NCBI GenBank assembly: GCA_025677835.1
Contig: JAIXMR010000060.1
Span: forward strand, 62,001 to 126,000
Source: Sporodiniella umbellata
Taxonomy: Eukaryota > Mucoromycota > Mucoromycetes > Mucorales > Rhizopodaceae
Direction: 5' to 3'
Length of the DNA stretch: 64,000 bases
In this document: positions 44,917 through 54,905 of the stretch, in pieces
Numbering within the stretch: the stretch's first letter is position 1
How the letters are laid out: each line of letters starts with the position of its first letter
Notes under the pieces: model-generated
What the model was told of the DNA's origin: nothing
The model's database searches: none
Seen by the model: only the letters and a program-made list of their open reading frames with translations
Made by a program: the position numbers and the translations under genes

Positions 44917-46542
44917 TTAGGCCAGAGCGCGTAAGATTTTGTTCCAGATACGTTTCCATGTAGGAATGGATTTTCCATTTTCATCGATACCTTCATCTTC
45001 ACGCAAATCCATAACGGTTTGTTGGATCGTGCCAGTTTCAAAGTCCATTTCAGTATTTTTAACAAAGCCAGGGCGCTTCCAGAGTTTATGGCCTAGGTAG
45101 AGTACGACGGCGAGAATGAGACCGATATAGGCAGAGACGATATTGGCGCCGTCGACAGGGGCGATAAAGGTAGCGTAGCCTTGACCAAAGATGATGATAG
45201 TACCAACAACGATGACCAGGATATCGCAGAAAGGAAAGAAAGGCGCAAGGTAAGGCAGTGCAGATAGAGAACGACCTTGAGCCACATAGCCTTGTCGAAA
45301 ACGAAGGTGAGTGATGGAGATGGTTACCCAGACAATGAGACCTGCAAGGGAGGTAAGGCAGGTAAGCCAGTTAAACACGATGCCTGAGCCGATGAAGGAA
45401 GTAAAGAAGGCTAGACAACCCACGGTACAGGTAGCCAAGACAGACCAGATGGGAATGCCAAATCGATTGACGCGGGTAAAGACTTTGGGAGCAAAGCCAG
45501 TCTCGGCCAAGGAGAGCAAAGTACGTGAGGAAGAGTAGACCCCGGAATTACCAGCGGAAATCATGGTCAGCAAGATGATGGCGTTCATCATGTCTGCAGC
45601 CCATTCAGCGCCCGCTTTTTCAAAGACGAGGGTGAAGGGAGAAACGGTGATATCGCTAGAGCCACTGTTTAAGAGCTTGGTGTCAGTGTAAGGGATGATG
45701 AGACCAATGACGAGCATGGACATGACGTAGAAGAGAACGATGCGGACAAATACTTGTTTGACAGCTGCAGGCACAGTCTTATGGGGGTTAGCAGATTCAC
45801 CCGCGGTAATACCCACAATTTCTACACCATTAAAAGAAAAGGCAGCGGTGATGAACACGTTAAAGACACCGAGGAAGCCAAAGGGGAAAGCGCCTCCTTC
45901 GAGATGGAAGTTTTTGGTACCATAATAAACCCCTCCAGCAGCGCCCGTGTCGACGCAGAGACCGACGATAATAAAGATAATGACAACCAAGACCTTGACC
46001 ATCGCCATCCAGTATTCGATTTCACCATAGCCTTTGACAGAAAAGACGTTAATCACCACCAGAATCGCAAGGCAGATCACACTCCAGACCACACTGTTGA
46101 CCGACTGCACCCAGTATTCCATAATCATGGCTACACCCGTCAGTTCGACAGCCACGCCTACCGCCCAGTTGGCCCAATAGACCCAGCCGATACAGAAGCC
46201 AAGTGAAGGGTCCACGAACCGGGTAGCAAAATGAGAAAATGAACCGGCCACAGGCAAAAAGGCTGCCATTTCACCCAAACTCATCATCACACAAAACACC
46301 AGGATGCCCACCAGGCCGTAGCCCAAGATAGCACCTCCTGGACCGCCTTTGGCAATGGCTTTACCCGAGGCCATCAAGAGACCGGTGCCGATCGTGCCAC
46401 CCAAGGCAATCATCTGGATATGGCGAGCTTTGAGGCCACGCTTGAGCGTATGGCCTTTGTGAACGGTGGATTCATCGGATTGGTTGGAAGAGACTCGCTC
46501 AATTGTTTGGTTTTCTACTCTGGTTTTTTCTTTTTCTGTCAT
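44917..46542 (-). CDS. Amino acid permease (YAT/AAP family)
   Basis: Single exon, 541 residues, about 12 membrane helices. The N-terminal KRGLKARHIQMIALGGTIGT with GTGLL is the substrate-binding signature of fungal amino acid permeases. GEMAAFLPVAGSF and ITAGESANPHKTVPAA in the loop before TM7 are also family-typical. Cytosolic tails are hydrophilic. It imports amino acids across the plasma membrane; specificity (general, basic or acidic) cannot be told from motifs alone. It is one of the few intronless genes here. Confidence 0.92.
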   Translation of the reverse strand: MTEKEKTRVENQTIERVSSNQSDESTVHKGHTLKRGLKARHIQMIALGGTIGTGLLMASGKAIAKGGPGGAILGYGLVGILVFCVMMSLGEMAAFLPVAGSFSHFATRFVDPSLGFCIGWVYWANWAVGVAVELTGVAMIMEYWVQSVNSVVWSVICLAILVVINVFSVKGYGEIEYWMAMVKVLVVIIFIIVGLCVDTGAAGGVYYGTKNFHLEGGAFPFGFLGVFNVFITAAFSFNGVEIVGITAGESANPHKTVPAAVKQVFVRIVLFYVMSMLVIGLIIPYTDTKLLNSGSSDITVSPFTLVFEKAGAEWAADMMNAIILLTMISAGNSGVYSSSRTLLSLAETGFAPKVFTRVNRFGIPIWSVLATCTVGCLAFFTSFIGSGIVFNWLTCLTSLAGLIVWVTISITHLRFRQGYVAQGRSLSALPYLAPFFPFCDILVIVVGTIIIFGQGYATFIAPVDGANIVSAYIGLILAVVLYLGHKLWKRPGFVKNTEMDFETGTIQQTVMDLREDEGIDENGKSIPTWKRIWNKILRALA

Positions 46543-47813
46543 GTTTGATTTCTGATAATAAATGTAGTAAGCTTGTTTCGATTAAAGCGGGTGATATTAT
46601 TCCTTCAAGATCAAAAGGAATAAGTTGGGGAGCGTGTAAAGTGTTGATTCGAATTTTAGGTGGCCAGAGACCCGGATGCTTCTATAAAACTTTTTTTGGG
46701 TTAAAAAAAAAAAAAAAAAAAAAAGAATAAAAATATGAGTGCAAAAGAAAGCTGTCATTTGTTTTTTCTTTTTTTTTCTTTTTTTTTTATATATTCTGCT
46801 TCTTTCCACTGGGCCAATGAAAACAAAATGTTTTAGATCTTTCTCTTTCTCTCTTAGGACTCCAATTGATCTCCGATTTTATTGCAAAATGAAAAAGCAA
46901 GGCTTTTTTTTTTTAAATGTAATGTGTCGGATGACAGAAAGACGTCTTGGTCGTTCTTAAAGTAGCCTTTTCTGCAACACCCAACCTAAAATAGTTTGCA
47001 TTCAAGCACCCTGAACGATTTAGGAATCTTGCTTTCTTGTGAAACTCCACTCTTTCAGCTTTTCAAGATGCTGTGGTACCCAATCATGATTGGCCTGAAC
47101 GGCCTATGGTGTCAGCTATCTTACTTTTCATTCGTTCAAATCTTTTCCTTTCAATTTATCTCTTGGCTTGCCTACAGAAAACTGGCATCGTGAACACAAG
47201 CCCTCTTTTTTTTTTTTCCTTTAAATAAGTGGCAAAAACAGTTTTTTTGCAACATGTTTTATTCTTAATTTTTTTTTTTTTTTTTTGTTGGCCAAAAATC
47301 ACGCTCTAATGCCAGGCTGGTTTTATCTGCGTACAGTGCATAACATCTTAGCCGTAGCGTACTGGGTGCACTCACAATTTTTTGCTGCGAAATACGTCTC
47401 AGTGCGACAGTCTACGGCCTAGATTACGTAAAGCCTCTTCTTTTTTTAGGGTCTGTCAGTAGAACGTTTCACACTACACAGAAAAAAAATTTGCACAATC
47501 ATAGAAAAATATTGCACCATTCATTATAAAATAAATAAAAAACATTGGAGTCTTAAAAAAGAGGGTGATTGATTGGTGGACCTATTCTTTTTTTGAGGTC
47601 TACTGCAATCAGCACTGATCAATCGCAGATTCAACGCTAGCCCTGTGTTACTTATTTACCAATATTTCTCAATCTGCCCTTGAAAGTTTTCTCTTGACAT
47701 GTACAAACACTGACGTAAAAAAAAAAAAAAGAAACCAGGTATAAGGCAATCTGCACTTAGAGAACAGAGCGGATCTTGGGGGTAATAAACAAGAACTCAC
47801 TCTGGCTTTATGT
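46543..47813. other. Intergenic region, about 1.3 kb
   Basis: Short frames on both strands (for example 46996-47193) carry no motif and are not supported. Several T- and A-tracts are present. It probably holds the permease promoter and the 3' region of the Polo-like kinase. Confidence 0.5.
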
Positions 47814-50608
47814 TTATTGAGACGTTCGGCTAAACTTTTCGTACCTTTTCCATCTTTCTGTTCGGAGCGCTTCTTGATGTAGCTCGTTCTGCAAAACCAA
47901 GCTCTGGTATACATTTTTTAAACATTCAATAACAGGCCAGTTCTCAGAATAAAGCAGATCGATAGTATAGAAATGAGAGAGTTGTTTGTTTTCGCTGATA
48001 AAGATCAGTTTTCTTCCTCCATCATACAATACTAGTTTTTGATGACTAAAGAAGTTGAACTTTATACGTGGTTAAAACACACACACACACTCTCTCTCTC
48101 TCTCTTTCTCTCTGTCTTTTTTTGGGTAGAGTCTGTACCTGTAAAACACCATTACTCAGCTTGAAAGAGATGGCATCCTTATCAACGGCATACTTTATAA
48201 CATGAATACCTGTGGGATGAGTTGCCTTGGGTGTGTTGTAGTTCACTGCCAGGTTTGACTTGATGTACAGTTTGAACTGATCCAAAACGAACCTTTTTTT
48301 CTCAAGCTCAGGTGAAAGCCTGTGTTGAGTATGAACCGATTCAAGGGAGTGTCCTGTATTCTCCTGTACGTTGACGTAGTAAAAGTGCCTAAACACCTAT
48401 CAGACCTCAAACACACAGTATGAAAGGGCGAAAACTTACTTTGCATCGTGCGTGGTCAGCGTAGACCGGTCATTGAACAGCATGCCCAACGTGTCGTCAC
48501 TTAAACAGTAGCAAAAGCCATATTTCTCCGTGCCATCCAGCCAGCTTTGAATAAACACGTTGTCATAGCCCCAGTCGAGACTCCCTTTTCCTCGATAGCC
48601 CACCCTTTCGTTCTCTGCCAAGGTACTCTTCATTCCTTTTCGATTCAACATCATCCTCAGATATTTGGTAATCTCTTCCATGATCGTTTGCTTGGTCTGT
48701 GCATGGATCGTTTGTACCCCAACAACTCTTTCTTTTTTGCACACACCAAAGATCACCTTTTCTTTGGCTGGCTCATGTCGAGTGCTCTCTAGAAACAGGT
48801 CGTTCCCCATCGCCTGCCCTTCGATCTGCAGCCTTTTTGAAGTACTGCTGGTACTGAGGCTACGACTGGTTTTTCTATTCAACATTAGATACAACTTTCC
48901 GGTCCATCGTTTTCTATGGCGGTCACCTTTTATGTGTGGGTATATGCTTGGCTTGAGGTATAGTGGCTTTAGAAACAGAGGCTGTGTTCTGAGATGGCCG
49001 GGGTGTTCCCACTGGAAAATAAGTACGATGATCAACTATCACTTCTATAGGTATTCGTCAATCCTGAGGCAGTCCTTGGCCAGATTTACCTTCTAATAAT
49101 GCCAGCGAGGGCTTGATATTACGATCCACATAGCTCTCATTTGAATCCGCCGCCTGCCTTATAGAGTCCGCTACTTTGGACTGAGATGAGGCCTGGGTGT
49201 ACTCGCTTGGATAGAGGTCTTGATGAGAAGGCTTTCGATAAAGTGCCTCTTGGGGAATGCGCTCTGGGATTTTATGTGTGACAAAGAACGGATGACCTGA
49301 GGCCTGTGTAACCGTCAACCGGCGATCTGTATACGTTTTAAGAGTTAAGCTCAAGAAATGGGCTATTTACCAGGATTGTTCACCAATAAGGATTGGATAA
49401 GATGTTTTGCGTTCAAAGTGACGTCAACATCTTCTTTAGGAAAACTAAAGGTATGGTTGTCTTCGTTTTGTTTTACAATCCTAGCAAAAGGTGAATGAAT
49501 ACCTCTTGAGAACAGGTGTAGGGAATTACTGATATAGCTTTTTGCGTTCTTCGTGATGGAAAGGATGTTTGCCAAACAACAGTGTGTACATCAACACACC
49601 TGAAGACCACATATCAGCTCGGTGATTGTGTCCTGTCGAGTCAAAAAGAATCTCAGGTGCAATGTAATGGGGTGTACCGCATGTAGTCCTAATCACACTT
49701 CAATCGCTGCTGAACACGTTTGGTGCCACTTACTTTCTTCGGTCAAACTTGCTCACGAGTCGAGCAGAAAGTCCAAAGTCACCTATCTTACAGTCCATAT
49801 TCTCGTCCAGAAACACATTCCCCAGCTTGATATCTCGATGGACGATTCTATTGTCCGATAGGTATCTCACCGCAGACAGAAGCTGCCCCATAAAATACCG
49901 TACTTCGTCCTCGCTAATCCTTCTTCGTCGAGTCAGTAAAGTGTTTAGAGTCTAGAACAGATGTCAGAATGTACCGGCGGCGTATAAAATAACCAGCTTA
50001 CTTGATTTCGGCAATATTCAAGAATGATATAAACGTTGTATTTATCTTCAAAACAACTCTGGTATTGTACAATGTTGTCGTGGCTTAACGAACGATGGAT
50101 GTTGATCTCTGCAATTAACTTTTCTTTTCTTTTCTGGTCCAATAAAGAAGCCTTGGCCACTACTTTTGCAGCGTACACCTTTCCAGATTCATTCACTACT
50201 CTATAGACTTTCGCAAACCCTCCCTAGAATGCAACAACAAACAATATAAAACACGGCCATTCCTGACAAAAAAAAAAAAAAAAAGCTTACAAGTCCAACA
50301 CATTCGTTTTTGATATAGCTTGTACGGCGATTGTCATCTTTAATGATAGATGGCACTAATCGATCGTTTACGAGATTAGAAGAACGCTCTTTTTTTCGAT
50401 GCTTGATATCCTTCTTTTGATGTTGAGAACCTTCAAAATGGTTATACTGAAAGGCACGATCGAGATTGGTTGTTGGCTTCAAAACTTTTCGTGAGGGTAA
50501 AACAGGCTCTTTCTTTGAAAGGTTTTGTGATTCTACTTTTAATGGTTTAACTTCTGGAGACTTTGGTGGTGCATGGATACTTGAGCTGTGAGTGCGCTCA
50601 TGATGCAT
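47814..50608 (-). CDS. PLK1: Polo-like kinase (Cdc5/Plo1/PLK1 type)
   Basis: Ten exons: 50291-50608, 50002-50223, 49734-49951, 49530-49688, 49371-49480, 49090-49326, 48927-49011, 48440-48874, about 48139-48388 and 47814-48031; about 746 residues. The kinase has [47 protein letters not shown] and T-loop [15 protein letters not shown]. After a linker come two polo boxes ([20 protein letters not shown] and [19 protein letters not shown]). It controls mitotic entry, spindle and septation. Splicing between the last two exons does not keep frame with the obvious donor; a GTGTTT donor at 48150 does, at the cost of four residues. Confidence 0.88.
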
Positions 50609-50876
50609 TATCAAAACACTCTCAGAAAGCTTGGGGCAACAAAGAAAATAAAAAAAAAAGAAAAGAAATGATAATGATTTGACTATCCTACAAAAATGTT
50701 CACTCACCGTCACAAGACAGCCAAACCATGGCAGTAACCACTCGAGTGTGTCATCAACAACATACAGTTTCGCGATTTTTTTAAAGGGACCCCCCTTTTT
50801 AAGATTTTCTTTTTTTTTTTTTTTTTTTTTATAAAAAAATCAATTATACAAATAGTTATTTATTCAATCAAGTGAT

Positions 50877-51936
50877 TTAGGCAGAAGCAGACTTTTGCAT
50901 GGAAGAAGTGCGACGACGTTCGATCTTCTTGTCCTTGGCTTCTTTGACGCGCTTAGCAAGCAATTGCTTGTATTCAGCTTCAGCTTCACGAGAAGCTTCG
51001 GTTCTTCTGCGCTTGATGGCTTGTCTGTGTCTCTTGTGTTGAAGAGTACGAGGGGTGACAAGACGTTGGATCTTGGGAGCCTTGGTGTAAACCTTCTTGC
51101 CTTCAGTCTTGGATTGAACCTCGCGACGGATAACGTACTTGCGGACATCATCTTCCTTTGACAAGTTCTAGAAATAAAGAAAAGGCTTAATGAATCAAAG
51201 TCGTAGTGTTTTCATTACTAAAACTTACAAAGAACTTTCTGATCTTGGAGGCACGCTTAGGACCAAGACGCTTAGGAACGGTGGTGTCAGTCAAACCGGG
51301 AATATCTTGTTCACCTTGCTTGACAACAACGAGAGACAAGACAGACAAGTCAGAGCCAACGATACAGCCACGGACGGACTTTCTCTTGCGTTCGCCAGTG
51401 CGGCGAGGACGGTAGCAAGAGTGACCCTTGGACATCAAGAGCTTGACACGGTGAGGCAAGAGAACACCTTGCTTCATGGGGAAACCTTGCTTGTCGTTAC
51501 CACCAGTGATACGGAAAACGTAACCCTTGAATTCATCACCAAGGGAATCGCCGGAAACTTCTTGAGCCATACGCTTATCGTAGAAACCACGGCTATATCA
51601 ACCACGTAAACAATCTATGCATAGCAATCATTCGGGGCAAATTTACTTACAGACGACGTTCATCTTCAATATCGATCAATTTTTGGCAGCCAGTGGCTGG
51701 GTTCGCAATGTTAAGCTAAAACACAATAGACATTTAGAATTCAACAGCGTTTAAAAACAGACAGCGAAAGAGAAAAGGAGCATCTGTCAAAACAAAACAA
51801 AATCAAAACATATACATCTAGGCAAATCAGTCAAGTTGAGCATGTTGCAGGAACTGATGATGGAATCGCCAAAAGGAAATTGGAATTCAATCGCTTTGCA
51901 TTGGAAAAATAAATGGCTAAAAGCAACAAAGGCTTG

Positions 51937-51973
<37 letters not shown>

Positions 51974-52083
51974 CTATCGCTTTTTCTAAAACAATCCATC
52001 TGCTTATCCATCCATCCAATAGCTCATTGATGCGTGTCTCTTCTTTTCTCTTTCGCTTTTTAAAGATTGATTGTTACCTTCAT
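50877..52083 (-). CDS. RPS6: 40S ribosomal protein eS6
   Basis: Exons 52078-52083 (six nt: Met-Lys), 51651-51715, 51229-51592 and 50877-51167 (241 residues). [59 protein letters not shown] and [20 protein letters not shown] are diagnostic. The C-terminal [12 protein letters not shown] carries the S6-kinase phosphosites. It belongs to the small ribosomal subunit and is a target of TOR signalling. The very short first exon is required to restore the invariant MKLN start. Confidence 0.97.
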
Positions 52084-52495
52084 GGTAGCTGTGGGGTCGA
52101 ACCTAAAGTTTTAAAAGAGGAGGATTTGTTCATTCACTCAATACTGGACTTCTTCTGCATCGTTGCGTCGGAGATCGAATGGTAGGTGCGGTAAACACGT
52201 GACACAAGCCTGTTCAGAATTACAGTCAACATTGTCTAATGGCCAACATTACTGTCTGTTTGGCCAGACAACTTTAGCTTGTTATACAATCCGTTCCAGT
52301 GAATACTCAAGGGATAGTAACAGAGGCTTTTCTTTTCTTTTTTGTTTGTGTTTTTTCTGTATTGATATAGTGAAATGAAAGGCTTGCAGTCAACCCTTTG
52401 AATGTTTTATTTTACAAAAGACCAAATCAGTCTCTCAAGCAAAAGCTGCTAAATCAATGAGATTCTTTTTTACTTTGACCGAAAAGATCGGGTTG

Positions 52496-53410
52496 CTAAT
52501 GGTTGGCTAATGTTTCGGAATGTTTACCAGTTTCTTCCACTCGGCCTTGTTGACTTCCGGCAAGCCTTTCCACATTGTGTTCTAGGGAAGGGACAAATGC
52601 TAAACTACTGTTTCTAACAGGTGATGACATAGACCGTAACCTAGTTTTGGAAGATAGAGAGGGAAGCGTTTTGGAAAGAGGTAGGGTATTTGGCTGGGCT
52701 GATTCGAATGGCAGCTTGTTACGCTGGTTGTTGTCATTATTCGTACAAAAGACATTTTTTGAATGGAACGCCTTTTTACACACTTGATGAGGTCTTTGCG
52801 GTAGTGGAGGAGGTAGTAGTCCCGTCGGTCTTATTTCGCATTCAAAAATGTCCGGATAATGCTCAATGAAACAATGGAATAATCCTCTATCAATGTTCAG
52901 AGTAGGAATAAAGATAAGAGACAGGTTGGAAATCGACATCTTGTTTTGGCTTTCATTATCGGATACCCTTCTCAGATGTTGACATAGCAACTTAAGAACT
53001 GAAAAATGACTTACTGAAAGCTTCTTTGTCAAATCACCGGCAGCTCTTACGACACTTGAGGGTATCTGAATCATCAAAGCTCCCTGATGTTCCCATTGTG
53101 TCTTAAACTCTTGGCTATGCTGAGGTGGTACAATACTTTCAGGTACTACAATGCAATAAGTGTTATTAGGATGATTAGAGTAAAAGAGCCATTCGTACAT
53201 TCTCTTAGATAAAGTTTCAATAAAGTTGCTATAGTATGGGGATCTGGCTTAGTTTTTTCAAAATTAACATCGCCGCCTAATCACTACTTAATAAAATCTG
53301 TTGGTAAGAACGCGACGAAATATACCCTCATTGAATTTTTCTTTGAGCTGGTTGACCGAAAGAGTGCTGCCGGGTATTCTGTCAGATTGTTTTAATAAGA
53401 CTTCTTGTTC

Positions 53411-53442
<32 letters not shown>

Positions 53443-54046
53443 AAATTACCTATATAGACCCACCTCGTTTATACCTAAAAGTACAAAATGTCGTGAGCTG
53501 TCTTTCTTTTACACAATCTCTTTTTTTTTTTTTTTGTTTACCAACAAGATTCAAATAATCGATACAACGTTTAAAAATACCCGGAACACAGTGTGTGCCC
53601 TCTATCTTTGTCAAAGCAGTAGCATACTCTAACTCCATGCCAAAAACAGGATCCTTATTTGCTTGATGATGCGAAGAAGAGGGTGTGTCTTTAAAGTACA
53701 TTAGCTGCTGCTGTTGTTTTTTTTTTTTTGTCATAATATATTCACCTAATCTTTCTTTCAGACGATCGACAGCCTCTTTTCCTTTTCTGCTCCAGTCTAA
53801 ACTAGTTTCTTTTGCCTTATTTGAATATAAAGCGCCTTTTGATTTCCATTCTGGTAATTTTTCTTGTACTGTGGCGTTAAAAACCATTGTTTTTTGTTCC
53901 ACTTTTGATTTTGTGCTCCGAACTAGCTTAGCAAAAAACTGACTGTTGCTTATCACTTCTTTTTTCTCGTTGTTCACAAGTAGTGAAGATATTGAAGATC
54001 CGTGACTCTCTGTTAGAGAGGCACTTTCGAAAACTGTGTCTTGCAT
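52496..54046 (-). CDS. RhoGAP domain protein (5' end uncertain)
   Basis: Exons 53542-54046 (at least), 53326-53409, 53199-53276 and 52496-53145; at least 438 residues. The N-terminal half is helical and charged (VQEKLPEWKSKGALYSNKAK). RhoGAP begins at VFGMELEYATAL and continues VPGIFKRCIDYLN, RIPGSTLSVNQLKEKFNEGG and, across a splice, LYLRELPESIVPP, the family hallmark. The tail is Pro-rich (LLPPPLPQRP). It stimulates GTP hydrolysis by Rho proteins, plausibly the CDC42 nearby. The exon is open to an acceptor at 54081, so an upstream first exon probably exists; 54046 is the first ATG in it. Confidence 0.85.
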
Positions 54047-54080
54047 ATATCTTTTTGAAGAGGGGTTTTCTTCTTTTTTA

Positions 54081-54905
54081 CTATAAAAAAAAAAAAAAGA
54101 AAGAAAGTGGAGTGAAACACAAAAAGCAGACTTAAAAGGCTCTACTAAAAACCAATCCAATCAGATTGTGTTGGTAGATGAGTGTAGTTAATAACCTTAG
54201 CCAACAAGAGTCTTCTTTCTGCCTTTTAAGAAAAGTTTGAACACATACGCTGCAACTGTCAATACAGAGCACTGCCGCTTAAATACATATAGTTCTGAGG
54301 ACACCAATGGATAGCATGCACTGGCAGTTGAGAAAGTTTAATAGAGAGAGCATTATTTTAAAATTGAAAATCAGCCGGTGGGCGATCGAGTTAGCCACTT
54401 TAAGCCTGAGCTCTTTCGGGTACAGTTCACACTTTTGTCGCACCAATCAAACTCCATAATGAGGGGATTGAACTAAAAATCTTTTTCAACATCATGTAAA
54501 TATACAGAAAGCTATCTATATCAGCATTTCTGTTTGCTTCATTGCACAGAACCTTAAAATAGCGAAATGTAAGTTATATTTAACCCTTGACCAAAGCAAA
54601 GGACAATAGTCAATGTACCATCTGTAGAAAAAAGACTAAACTTATCGATGCAATTGAACCTACTATTAAAGAATTATTTGTTTTGCAGCTCAAAAAGACA
54701 CCCCATGCACAGAAAAAACCCTAATAAAAACACAGACTGACCTCATGCTTCCAGTAAAAAAAAAAAAAAAAAAAAAAAAGAGGGCTGTGGGAGAAGGATT
54801 CACAGTCCGGCAGGAAGAAGCGAATTTGGTGGGGGGGAATAAGTAGAGTAGGTGTGGGCAGGAACCTTTGTTTCGTTCACTTCCCCAAACTTTTTAAAGT
54901 TCACG
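54081..54905. other. RhoGAP 5' region and eEF2 promoter
   Basis: About 0.8 kb between divergent genes. It should contain an unrecognised first exon of the RhoGAP gene and the eEF2 promoter. A G-run (GGGGGGG at about 54830) and an A-tract at 54756-54779 are notable. No further gene was recognised. Confidence 0.45.

Noticed and set aside
46996..47193. A 65-residue plus-strand frame with hydrophobic stretches
   Set aside because: Composition follows the local T-rich sequence. There is no conserved motif, splice partner or neighbour support.
54420..54470. A T-loop-like TTCAATCCCC string suggesting a tRNA
   Set aside because: Read on the minus strand, the flanking bases do not form a T-stem, and no A box or acceptor stem could be found at the right distance.
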